DNA of 64,000 nucleotides from Hyaloscypha bicolor E (Eukaryota; Ascomycota; Leotiomycetes; Helotiales; Hyaloscyphaceae), in NCBI RefSeq assembly GCF_002865645.1, contig NW_020194615.1, positions 859,140 through 923,139 of the forward strand. Reading direction: 5' to 3'. The stretch's first letter is position 1. Every line of letters starts with the position of its first letter. The notes under the pieces are model-generated. The model was given only the letters and a program-made list of their open reading frames with translations, was not told where the DNA came from and did not search any database. The position numbers and the translations under genes are program-made. This document shows positions 35,036-47,600 of the stretch, piece by piece.

Positions 35036-38000
35036 TAGAATATATATAACTAATTAAGGACTTTAAATAAGAAGTATATTATATTTTATTTATAAAAAAT
35101 AATTTCATTTATTTAAGAATAAGAAAGAAAAAAGCTCTATTCCTTTATTATTAATTTATAATTTATAAGTTATATAATTATATAAAAATATAAGAATAAT
35201 ATTCCTAAGCTAGAAACTTTAAGATTTAAAGCTCTTATATTTTTAAACTATAATTAAATTAACTAATTCTATAAGTAAAAGCTTAATCTAAGATCTTCTT
35301 TTCTCTAATAAGAATACTAGAATAATTAATTCTTTTTCTTCTTTCTTATTCTCCTTTATTATTTCCTTATTCTCCTTAATTAAATTACTATTCTCTAATA
35401 ATTTAAAAAAAACCTTAAAGTTTTATATAATAGTTCTTAAGCTTCTATTAAGAGTAAATAAATTAGTATTATAAAACTTAGAAAAAAAGAAATCTATATC
35501 TTATTTCTTATAAGAGCTTTATTACTAAGTAGAATAATTTACTTTAAAGTAAAGGAATATATAATTATTAGAATTTCCTTATATTTATATCTAAATAAAT
35601 ATAAAAAGCAATAAATACCTATATTAATAAAGTTCTTAGAATATATATTATTTAATTTTTCTATTAAAATAGACTTAATATAAATAAAATAAAAGTATTT
35701 ATATTATTTATTATAAATAGAAATAAAAGTCTAAAATTAGAAGAAAGTATTAGGAATAAAAGAAGATATTTATAGACTATACTAAGACTTAATTACTATA
35801 TAATTATATATAAGAGTAACTAGTAAATAAAATATAATAAAAGGATTTAATTTCTTTATAATCTTCTCTTAAAAGAATATAAGTATAGAAATACTAAAGG
35901 AAAATATATTAAGGAAATATAAATACTTATAATAAGTCCTTAAAAAACTAGAGAAATAAGATAAGTAAAAATATACTTAGTAATTAAACTATAACTAGAA
36001 TATACTATTATTATAAGAAATATTAAAGTTAGAAAATAAAGTAATAATATAAGATAAAACTAATATTATAAGAAAAATAAAACTTATAGATTTTAGAATT
36101 AAGAACTAGTTTTTATATAAAAGAAGAGAAGTAATTAGTAATCTAAAAATAAATATATATTAAACTTCTTTAAGACTATAATTATAGAATTAGCTACTTA
36201 CTTATAATATAAAATATTAAATAATATAGTAATTTATATATTCTATATTATAATTAAATAATTAAATAGATTACTTAAGAAGTAATTATAGTTTAAGGGA
36301 GTATATTATATATATTTATATATTTTAGATATCTTAGATAAGAGCTTATAAACTTCTCTACTTTAAATAATAAGTATAATATATATATATATATAATATA
36401 CTTATTTATACTTCTTTTTCTTTTTAGATTAGGTAAATAAATACTATAATTATACTAATTTATATACTTTATACTTTATAATATACTATAATAACTTATA
36501 TTATTAATAAGTTATTTAAATTCTTTTTTTAAGTAAACTTTTTATAAAGTAATTAAAATTAATTTAATTCTTTAATCTTTAGTTATTTTAATAATAGTTT
36601 TTATATATTTTATAAAAATATTTATAATTCTTTTTTTTAAAGTAATTATTATTATAAGTAATTATAATTTCTTTATTAATCTTAATATCTCTTATAATAA
36701 TAATCTTTATTTTAATTAGTTTAATTATAATAAGTTAAGTATTTATTTTATAATTATAATTTATAAAATATATAAGTTTAAATAAAAAAAAGTAGTTTTA
36801 TTTCGAGTTATTTTTATAATATTAAAGTTAAGCTTTTTTAATTAAAGTTATTCTTTTTCTTAATTATTAAAATAATTTGGATTTTATAAAAATACTTAAT
36901 TTCTTTATTTTTTTAATTAGTTTTTATAAAACTATTATTACTTTATATATAATAATTATATATTAATTTATATTTAAAATCTCGAAGATATAATTTAGTA
37001 AATAAAAACTAAAATATCTTTTTATATATTATTAAAAGTTATCTTTTTTTATAATTAACTTAAAATTAAAAAATATAAATATTTATTACTTTATATTTAA
37101 AAGATTCTTTTTTTTAATAATATCTAATAATATTAAACAGAAAAAAATATTAAATTAATAAAGTATAATTAAAGTAAAAATATATATTATTTCTTTTTAT
37201 TTTTAAAAAAGAAAAAAGAATTAAATATTAAGAAAAAAATGCCTTAAAGTTAAAAAAAGTATATTTTTAAAGATTTCTTAGTTTCTTTATTATAATATTT
37301 ATATAATAAAAGACAAATTAATAATATATTAAAAAAAACTTAATTTTTTAATTTTTTTATTTTAAATTAAATATTTAAATTATTAAAAGTTTAATACTTT
37401 TAGATTTTTTACTTTAACTTTAATAATTTAAAAATATTTAAGAATTTTAGTTTTCTTTATTATTAATAAAAGATTTTTTTTCTTTAAATATTTTTATTAA
37501 TATTAAATTATATAATAAACTTAATAAAAGTATTTTTAAAAAAAAAAATTTAATTTATAATTATAAAAAATTAGTTTAATATATTTTATTAAATAATTAA
37601 TAAAAAAAGCTCGAATTATTCTTAATACTTTAGTTATATAATTAATTAATTATAATTATTATTTTAATTTTATTAAGACTTAATAAAAAACTTATTTATT
37701 ATATTTTAATTAATTTAATTAACGCAATTAATTCTTTAACATATTAATAATAAATAAAGAAAATATAATATTTTAATACTTTTATAATTATTATATTTAT
37801 TAATTATTATAAGATTTATATAATTATAATATTCTATTAAAAAAACTAAAAGATTTATATAAACTTTAATAAAATAAAATAATATTAATATTAATCTTTA
37901 AATTATATTAATAAAAGATTAATTAATAATAATAATAATATATTAAATAACTTTAAAGATTTATATAAATTCTAATAAAATAAAATTATATTAATATTAA

Positions 38001-41000
38001 TAAGAAATTAATTAACTAAAGAAAAAGAAACTTATAATAATAATATTATATTAAACAACTTTAGTAAATTTATATAAATCTTATTAAAATAAATATAAAT
38101 ATTAATATATAAATAATATTAATAAAAGAATAAAGGATTAATTAAAGGTTTATTTAAAAGTATTATAAAGTTTTTTATATTTATAATATAATACTTAAAG
38201 AAATTAAATAATAGGTTTAATATATAAAAATATAATATTTATTTAATTTAAAAAAAAGCCGAATTATATATTATATATATTATAAAGTAACTAGTATATA
38301 ATAAAGTTTATTTAGTAAATAAAACGAAATAAAGCCTTATTAATCTTATATAAATACTATTATAAAATCGCTTTATTATTATAATAATAACTTTTATAAA
38401 ATCTTTTATATTTATTATATTTTATAATATATTAAAGGAATTCTTTTAATAAAAGTATTTTCTTAATATAGTTTATTAATAAGTTATATATATTACTAGG
38501 TTATATACTTTTTTATTACTTTATTACTTTAAAATATAATAATTTAGTTATAATATATTAAATTAATTAAAACTACTTAGAATTTAATAAATTAAATATA
38601 TTTATATTCTCTTAATAAGTTTATATATTATAATTAGTTTTTTTTATAATTCCTATAATATTATATATTTAATTATTTCTTATTTTAATAAACTTCTTTA
38701 AAGTACTTATTATATTAAATTTATTTATTTATTTTTTCTTAGATTAGAATATTATATATATCTTTTATAATAAGTATATTCTTTTAATAAATATAATTCT
38801 TTTTAGTTTTATAATACTTAGAAAGTACTTTATTTATTACTTAAAGTATATATATCTTAGTTATTAAAAGAGTTATTTTATAAGCTAATTACTTTATACT
38901 TTTTATTAATATAATAATTATAATAAAAATAAATATTAGTAAGCTTTTTTAATAATAGGTAATATAATTTTAAACTAGAGTTATTTATAAAAGAATATTA
39001 ATTAGATTATATAATATTTAAGAGATTTAAGAATTAATATTAATAAAGAGAAAACTAGTTAATATTAAAGTCTATAACTTAATATTAAGCTTTAAGATTA
39101 TTACTTAAGAATTAAAAGAAATTAGACTAATTTTATAAAATCTAGCTTAAGTATTTTAAATTATAATTAATTATAAATATATTATTTTAAAGACTATAAG
39201 AAACTCGACCTTAATAATATAATAAATATAGGCTTTTATAAAGCCTTTAATTTACTAGTTATATATTTACTTTAATATATTAAAATATTTAATATTAAGT
39301 AGCTAAGTTAAATAAAAGAAATAAATAAGTAATTTAAAAGTTATAATATTATAAGCTTTATAATAGTCTTAAAATTTAATTAATTTATAATTTTTATACT
39401 TATTTAAAACTAGTATTTAATATAAGCTCTTTATATAAAAAGTAGTATATTTATTAAAGTATTTTAGTTATTTTAAACTTATCTTATTATTTATTTACTT
39501 ATTATTTATAGGTTTAATAACTAAATTATATAAAAGATTAGTTTTAAAGTATTAGTTTATAAAGTAATTAATACTTTAAATAACTAAAAATAAAGAAATA
39601 TCTTAATTTTTATTATTAATATAAATAATAGCTATTATTTATTTCTAATTACCTAGTTATATTCCCTTAACTTTATTATATTAGTAAAAAATATAAAGAT
39701 TTTAGCTTATAAAATAATTCTTATATTTACTAAGCTATATATATTTTAAGTAGTAAATTAAGTACTTTCTAAGTATTAAAAGACTAAAAAGAATTATATT
39801 TATTAAGAAAGTATACTTATTATAAAAAATATATATAATATTTTAGCCTAAAAAAAGTAAATAAATAAATTTAATATAATAAATACTTTAAAGAAGATTA
39901 TTAAAATAAGAAGTAATTAAGTATATAATATTATAAAAACTATAAAAAGACTAGTTATAATATATAAATCTATTAAAAGAATATAAATATATTTAGTTTA
40001 TTAGATTTTAAGTAGTTTTAATTAATTTAATATATTATAATTAAATAATTATAGTTTAAAGTAATAGAATAATAAAAAAGTATATAATTTAATAATATAC
40101 GTAATTTATTAATAAACTATATTAGTTATTTAAAGTAAATATTAGTTTAATTAAAGTATACTTTAAAAATTAAAAGTTATTATTTATAATTAATTAAGTA
40201 TTTAAAAGATAGTTTATATAAAAGTTATATTTATAAAAAAAAAGTATTAAAAGAATATATAATATTAAAAATATAAATATTTACTAATAAACTATTCTTT
40301 TTATTTATTTTATTTATTAATTAATATTTATTTTATTTTATAAGTATATATTAATCTTTTCTTTTATTAGTTTAAATTAAGTATAAGACTTTAAAAACTT
40401 AATAAAAGAATTTTTTAAACTCGAATTAGCTTTAAAGCTTTATATTATATAATTAAAAGACTTATCTTTAGTTAAGTAACTTTTTTTATTATTAAAATAT
40501 ATTTATTTATATATATTTATTTTTCTTTAATTATAAAATATATTAATTTATTTTAATCCTATATAATACTTTATTAAATAAAAATATTAAGGTATTATAT
40601 TTTATTTATTTATTATAATTTCCTTTTTAAGAAAAAAAAAAACTTAAAGTATTATATATAAATTCTTAATAAGATTAATATAATAGCGCGGCCGATTATA
40701 TACTAGTAAAAGATATATAAGAGTATATAACTAGACTAAAAGAATTAAATCTATAGGCCTAATACTAAGAAAATAAAGAATATAAAAAAGAAAAAGAAAA
40801 AGAAATATAAATAAGAGCTAAAATACTTATATAATAATCCTTAAAACTAAATCCTTTTAAAAGAGTCCTCTTAAGTATTATATATATAATCTTATTATTA
40901 TAATTAAAACCTTTAAAAGTATATATAAATTAGGTTATTTAAAAGAATTAAAAAGAATTCGAAAGTAGTTTAAATAAAGTATTTTTAAATTATGAATTTT

Positions 41001-41112
41001 TAATTAAAAAAAAGAACTTAACTTAATTTTAATAAAAACCTTTAATAAATATAATAAAGAAATAAAAATAACTACTATTATATTATAAGTAATAGAATTT
41101 ATAAAATTTTAT
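35036..41112. other. 6-kb RIP-degraded block, elements not resolved
   Basis: Very AT-rich throughout. A plus-strand frame from about 39058 to 40330 keeps a steady hydrophobic/basic residue pattern with TAA/TAG stops and may be an old transposase-sized protein, but no catalytic motif is recognisable. A GCGGCC patch occurs at 40686. A CTTAAG-bounded segment lies near 41150. I cannot name any element in 35036-39000. Confidence 0.45.
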
Positions 41113-41325
41113 ATATAAATATTATAAAAACTATAAATAATTCTTAAGGGAATTAAAAAAGAATCTTTTTAAGTAAAATTTAATTAATTTATTAATATAT
41201 TTAAAGCTTAAGGCTCGGTTTAGGTTAAAGTAATAACTACTTAGGTCTTAAAATAAAAGCGAAGTTTAATAGGTTTAATTATTATTTAAGACTTTAAAAA
41301 AAGTCTTAAATAATAATTTTTCTAC
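41113..41325 (+). repeat. RIP-mutated copy of a ~210-bp repeat
   Basis: Co-linear with 43140-43350. Where the downstream copy reads GGCTCGGCTCAGGTTAGAGC, this one reads GGCTCGGTTTAGGTTAAAGT. Differences over the alignable part are C-to-T or G-to-A apart from a few indels. The repeat has no coding content. It borders the left edge of island 3. Confidence 0.7.
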
Positions 41326-41814
41326 TTTACTTTTAATATAATTAGTTAACGTCGCCGCTTTACTTAGGCTTTACTTACCCTTGCTTTACCTCGACTTAAG
41401 TTACTTAGTTAAGTTCCTGTTCTTCCTTTTAGTGACTAATTATAATTTATTTACTATTCGGCTCTATTATATAAGAGTTATTAACTCTATACGACCATGT
41501 TTAGGGGGACCAAGTCGGCTCCCAGGTAACCTAAACAGGAACCCCCGACCCCTCAAAAAATATGCCGTTTACCCTCAAGGCAGATTCTTCTCACAGCATA
41601 GCTTTGGCTCTAGCTCTTCCTAAGGAGTATGTGTCCTCGCGCCTCCTCCCAAATTTGTGCTCTTTCGTTCTTTCTTCTACCAAGCTATACTTCTCGATCA
41701 GCTACTCAGAATTTGCTTGCACTGGGAGAGCTTTATGACTGAATAATCCCTCGTATAAGGAAATACCGTGGCCCCTTTCAAACTTACTCCTATTTCGGCG
41801 TCTCCGAAATAAGA
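41326..41814. other. 5' flank of island 3, no gene supported
   Basis: Transition from RIP-type to normal sequence. Short plus frames exist (41381-41623) but the residues are not protein-like. It probably contains distal promoter of the DUF1304 gene. Confidence 0.35.
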
Positions 41815-41822
41815 TCACGTGA
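41815..41822 (+). promoter_or_regulatory. CACGTG (E-box/Cbf1-type) site
   Basis: TCACGTGA palindrome 50 bases upstream of the TATA box and about 215 bases upstream of the DUF1304 start codon. Position and perfect symmetry suggest a bHLH/bZIP binding site. Confidence 0.5.
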
Positions 41823-41871
41823 CAATGCATAAGCCTCGGTTGTTTTTGAAAACCCTTTCTTGGAAGAGGGA

Positions 41872-41878
41872 TATAAAA
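41872..41878 (+). promoter_or_regulatory. TATA box of the DUF1304 gene
   Basis: TATAAAA in the context GGATATAAAAGTC, about 158 bases before the ATG at 42036, with a normal fungal 5' leader between. Confidence 0.55.
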
Positions 41879-42035
41879 GTCCAGATTCCCAGGGTTCTAG
41901 AATTTCGGTGTCTCGATTCACATTAAACTGAAACTTAGAGCACAACCCAAAAGTCTTCAAAACTACTTCTTATTGGTCAGCCTCACCACCACTATCACCC
42001 CCACCGGTACCGCCGCCAACATCATCACCACCACG

Positions 42036-42398
42036 ATGGCACTCCTCCCCTCCCTCGCAGTAACCTTAGTAGGCCTCCTCCACGTCTACATCCTCGTCCT
42101 GGAGATGTTCCTCTGGACCACTCCGCGCGGCCGCAAAGCCTTCGGCCTCACCGCCGACTTCGCCAGCAAGACCAAAGCCCTTGCTGCCAACCAGGGTCTG
42201 TATAATGGCTTCCTGTCCGCGGGGCTCATGTGGGGGCTCTTGCACCCTGTTCCGGAATTCGGGAAGCAGATTGAGTTGTTCTTCTTGACGTTGGTTGTTG
42301 TGGCGGGGGTTTTCGGCGGGGCGACGGCGAAGCCGAAGATTTTTTTTATTCAGAGCGTGCCGGCTGGTATTGCTATTTCAGCGGTGTATTTTGGGTAG
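42036..42398 (+). CDS. DUF1304 family integral membrane protein, intact
   Basis: 120 residues, the usual size for DUF1304, a family of small membrane proteins shared by bacteria and fungi with no established biochemical role. Four hydrophobic segments are at about residues 4-24, 56-70, 79-97 and 102-119. Family hallmarks are LHVYILVLEMFLW (12-27 region), PRGRKAFGL (30-38) and LAANQGLYNGFLSAGL (49-64). The start chosen is the first ATG in frame (CACGATGGC context); the frame is open 63 bases further upstream only through a TTG. There are no introns, and codons are GC-rich at third positions, unlike the flanking DNA. No stop or RIP-type damage is visible, so this is the one gene in the window that looks functional. 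It stands alone between two copies of a repeat. Confidence 0.92.
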   Translation: MALLPSLAVTLVGLLHVYILVLEMFLWTTPRGRKAFGLTADFASKTKALAANQGLYNGFLSAGLMWGLLHPVPEFGKQIELFFLTLVVVAGVFGGATAKPKIFFIQSVPAGIAISAVYFG

Positions 42399-43139
42399 AT
42401 GGATTTATGGGAGCAAGACTTGGTGGTATGGATGAGTAGAGATTGAAGAGGTGGTTGTAAGACTAAATCTTTAGATTAAGAATAAGTATGTAGGAGGGCA
42501 ATAACGGGTTGTATCCATTGGCATGTTTCGAGCCAGGTCTTGAACTTGAAGATAAAGAATATAGATATTGGCGTACGAAAATTGCAATGAGTTCGAGGGC
42601 ATTCGTGAGTTACTAGAAGAACCAGCGATATTCAGAAGTTGGTTACTCCACTCCAATCCCTTCCTCCATGACAGCATCTTTTTCTCTCATTTCAGATTCA
42701 CGAGGCGAGTGCACGGTAAGGTATCAATCAAAAGCACGAACTCAGTCCTCAGCATAATTATAGTTGAATTCCCTCTCTGCAAGTCTATGAAATCCAAATC
42801 AACAACGAGCATGCCTTCCGCCCTAATCCCAACCCGTCTATATGAAGAGAAAATACACGTACGCCCTACTTAAAACTCCTGGAAACTCTTAAGCCAATTA
42901 GGGCTCTTGCTTAAATTTTTTAATATGCGGACTAAATTTTTCCCTCGAAATACGGGTCTGATATACTAAGATAATACTCCTGGCTAAATAGCCCACTAGG
43001 GCACGTGGACTATAGAGATAACCTAAATCGGCTTGGTGAGGACTCTTGATAAAATATGACAGGGGAGCAAGAACGGACATGGTTTTAACAGACTTCGAGA
43101 GGTGGCTATGTTATAAATAACTAGGGTCTATATGACTCC
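42399..43139. other. DUF1304 3' flank, no gene supported
   Basis: Overlapping short frames on both strands (42471-42677 minus, 42568-42873 plus, 42898-43080 minus) start at non-ATG codons or lack protein-like residues. Probably 3' untranslated region and spacer. Confidence 0.4.
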
Positions 43140-43350
43140 AGATATAAATAACATGGAAACTATAGCCGATTTACGGGGACCGGAAAAGGACCCCCGGAGC
43201 AAAATCCAGCTGACTTATTGACGTGCTCAGGACTCAGGGCTCGGCTCAGGTTAGAGCGGCAACTGCTCAGGTCCAAAGATGGAAATGGGCTTTGGTGAGG
43301 TCACTTGCCGTTTGAGACTTTAGAGGAAGTTGAGGGCATGCCGCTTGCCC
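43140..43350 (+). repeat. Nearly unmutated copy of the ~210-bp repeat
   Basis: Partner of 41113-41325. It keeps CA, TG and CpG at sites where the other copy has TA, for example GACGTGCTCAGGACTCAGGG. No coding frame or terminal inverted repeats were recognised. It could be a solo LTR or SINE-like fragment. Confidence 0.7.
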
Positions 43351-44610
43351 ATTCTTCCTAGGCCTGCGCAGGCCACGAGAAGTTTGGGAGGTGCCATTTT
43401 GGTTAAGATTTGAAGTCAAAAGAGTGATGAGGTGGGTAAGGGAAGGGTTGGGACACTCTAATGGGAGTATATGTGCTTCAAGCGTATAAAAAAGGCTGTT
43501 GCTTAGCTTGCCTCTCACTTGAGGGCTGCACGAGACACTTGTATGGTGGTAACAGCCAGGAAGAGCTCAAGCTTTCCCTATTCTCAGCTCCATTCTCCGT
43601 ATTTCATCCCGAATGTCCCAAGACGAGTGTATGCCACTTACTGAGCTGCACCTCGTGTTCAGCGGGGTTATGAAGCTGTGCGGGAGCTTTAACTCGGTTA
43701 TACCAATATGGAAGGTTTGCCAGCGGATTGTCGATCACCAATGGATACCAACGAACGGACCAAGCACATGTGAAGTGCTCGCAGTTGGACGTTGAACGAG
43801 GGCGGCTAACAATAAAGGGGTTGTTAATAACCGTGATGGGATCATGCGAGGCTAGGTGGACATATAACCGACCGCAACCCTAGATACGAGGACAGCGTAC
43901 TCTTGAGTAAGCGAGTCGGAGTGTATTGCCTTTCCTATAAAATCTGTCAACCCTTTCCGGCTCGCGTCTAAGAGATCTGCATTTTTCCACGTTATTGCCC
44001 CGTTTTCATCCTATTACATTCAAATTCCTAGGTATGCTGGTGAATGTAGGCACCACATTTAGCTTGATAGCTGCATTGCATATGTGACCTCATTAAGTTA
44101 CGTTTCCGCGTCCTAGCCCCACGCCTTCCTAAGATGTATCTGCGCCGCCCCGGTTGGCCATTTATGCTCCTGTTCCGTTGTTATCAAAACATTGCCTCTT
44201 GCTCCACATGATCCGTGAAGCGATCCCCGCACATGGTGACACCCATGCACGCTGTAAATATTGCTGGGATCATCCTCCGGTTTGAAATTGCTATACCGCA
44301 CAGTTCTCTTATTTGGCTTTTGATTACTTCCTGCATTCGGTTAGTTTCAAAGATACTTTTCGGGGAACAGGCAAGGGGTTCTTACTTCCATCTGCTGAAT
44401 AGCAGTTTTGTGACTGGGACCTATGCGGGGAAGTGTGGGGTTATAGCACATCAATAGCACACGTCCGATTATTGCATGCGCGACTCCAATTACTGTTTCT
44501 CTATTAGAAGCTTGTTTTGAAAGTCCTGAATTAAAGAGAGAAGAAAACCCACCAACAGCATAATTAAAGTACTAAATCTCTGGAAACACATCTCTAGTAC
44601 CCCTCTTCTA
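43351..44610. other. Rest of island 3, no gene supported
   Basis: A TATAAAA at 43936-43942 lies in promoter-like context, and CT-rich sequence follows, but no gene begins after it. A 70-codon ATG frame at 43461-43673 is cysteine-rich but has no signal peptide and no family. The sequence may be a decayed gene neighbourhood. Confidence 0.35.
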
Positions 44611-44619
44611 TTTATATAA

Positions 44620-47600
44620 TATAAATTATTATATATATATAATTAAGTAAGAAAAATATTATATAATTAATATAATATCTTTAACTAGAAATATAATATT
44701 AAATACTAAAACTTATAGAAATTAGATATATTATTCTTTCTTAGTTATAATAAGTATTAGAATAATAATTATAAACTTTAATAATAATTTTAGACTAGTT
44801 ATATTTTATATATATTTTATTAAAGATAATAAGACTTTATTTTTAGTTAAATTCCTCTCTTAAAAATTAGTATTATTAAAGGTCTTAGAATTATTAGAAT
44901 AATTAGAATTAAACTCTTCTAAAATAAATATATTATTCTTATAAATAAACTTCTTAAAGTAATTACTAGTATAAATATTCTTAAGAAATATATTATTTAT
45001 TTCTTATAATATATATATATATTTAACTAAATCTATAGTAATTATATAATATAATCTAAGCTATTTAAATATTAGCTTAATATTAAAGGATTTATTAATA
45101 ATATACTTTAAGTAATAAATCAGAACTATATTTTCTTTTCTAATTATAGTCTAGTAGAAATAATATATATTATTAAATATTACTTTATCTTTCTCTTAAA
45201 TATACTTCTTATATAATATTATTTCTTTTATATTATTATTTTATATTTATAATTATTTTACTTAGAGTATAAAAAGCTATTCTCTAGTATATATATTATT
45301 CTAGTTTAAAAGCCTCTAAATAAAATAATAAGTTTTAAAAAATAAAATAGCTTCTTTTTTATATATTAAGAAAAAGAATATAATACTAATTAGTTAATAA
45401 ATTAATATATATTTTACTAGAAGTATAATATAAAGATTTCTTCTCTATTTCTTTTAGTTTTTTCCTATTTATAAAAGAGTTTCTATTATTAATTAATATC
45501 TTTTCTTAATAGCTCTAGTAATCTTTAAGTTATATATTAAGATTTAAATATATTTAATATTATACTTCTTTATAAATATAATAATAATACTATAGTTTTT
45601 AGATCTTCTATTAATAATAAGCTTCCTAAAAATACTATATTTATATATTACTTCTTTTTAAAGAAAATCTATAATCTTTTCTATAATTATATATATAAGA
45701 ACTCTTACTTTAAACTAATTAGAAAAGTCTTCTTAAATAATAACTAAGACTTTCTTACTTTTATTTATTAATATATAGGTAATATCTAGTCTAATCTTCT
45801 CCTAAAGACTAGATTATTATATTAGATAAAAGATTTTCTTATAATAAGTATTATTTTATTTTTAATAAATAATATAATTCTATATATACTTTTAATAATT
45901 AATATAATAATCTTCTTAATAGAATTAGATTATAATATAATAATAAGTATTCTTTCTTCTTTTATAGCCTAGGTCTTTAAAATATTTATAAATAACTTTA
46001 TACTTAGTTTTAAGAGAATTAATTACTAGATATATTAATATATCTCTTTTACTTTTTCTATATAGTTTACTATTATTATATATATATAGAAAAGCCTTAT
46101 TTTTAAATTAATAAAACTACTTAATACTTATATTTATAGACTATTATAATATTTATAAGAAATAAGTAATTTTCTAGGATTCTACTAAATATTTATTTCT
46201 AAGAAAGTCTTCTTAAGCCTAGCTTAAGAAGAATTTTTTCTTTATAAAGTATTTCTTCTTAAGTCTTAGTATTATTTAAATTAGTAATATTAAAAGTATA
46301 TTTAATTAAGTTATAATCTATTTATTAATATTTTTAGTATAAGTATTATTAATATTATTTAACTTAGTTTATTAATATCTTAATAAACTATTTATAATAG
46401 AATTCTTCTTTCTCGGAATATATTTAACTTTAAAATTAAATATTCTTATTTATATAATCTATTATATTAAAAGAAATCCGGGTAAATTAAAAGTAATTCT
46501 ATTAAGCTAAGTAATTAGTACTATAGTATTAGTCTTAAGAATAAAGTAAATACTAATAAAATATAAATATATTTTTTTTATTTCTATAAGAATTCCTTAA
46601 TACTCTTACTTTCCTATATTATAGTTTTATTTAGTATTATTTTATATCCTATTCTTAAATTAAATTAGATACTTCTTTTTCTTTTCTTTATTTTATTAAA
46701 GTATTATATCCTAGTTAATTAGACTTATATTTATTATTAAAATAATTATTCCTATATTTTTATTATATTAAATCTAAGCTAAGATAAGAACTATAATTAA
46801 TACTTCCTTAAGATTATTTATTACTACTTTCTATTTATTTTCCTAATTAAAGAAAATATTCTTTCTAAAGAATTAAGAGATTAATTTAGTATATCTATTA
46901 TAATCCTAGATTTAGATATAATAAAATCTAATAATTCTAAGAAAACTATAAACTTTAGTCTTATTCTTATAATTAAATTATTTAAGGATCTTAATAACTT
47001 TAGTAATATTAGATTATCTTTTATTTATATTTATTATAAATTTAATTATATTCAATCCTAATATATATTACTTAAATCTAGGTCTAATTATTACTTTAAT
47101 ATACTTTATTCTTTTTAAAATAATATTTAGGTTTCTAATATACTTAAGTATAAACTAATATATTCTAGATATAATTTCCTTAAAATTATAATATAATAAA
47201 GATTCTTTAATACTAATATTATCTATATATAATTTATATTTATTAGAAATAATATATATAAACTAAGTTATAGAATTAGTTATATTTTAGGAAAGTCTAG
47301 TTATTTAAAGGAGACTTATTAGAGTCTAAATAATTATTATATTCTAAGACTTTAAAGCTAAAAGAATTTAATTATATCTAGAGAAAAAGTTAAGAAATAA
47401 AGTAATAATATATTCTATAAATTTCTTTAAGAATTCCTTTATATTTAGAGGTATATTATTATTATATATTATAATCTTATTTATATTTTATATAATAATA
47501 ATTAGTTTATATATATCTTTCTTTTTCTTTATTACTAGAAATTATAAGTTATAATAAGAATCTTAGGAATATTCTATTATTCTATATTTAAGTTTATTCT

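Noticed and set aside
43461..43673. 70-codon cysteine-rich ATG frame as a possible small secreted effector
   Set aside because: No signal peptide, no family, and it sits in sequence with no other gene evidence.
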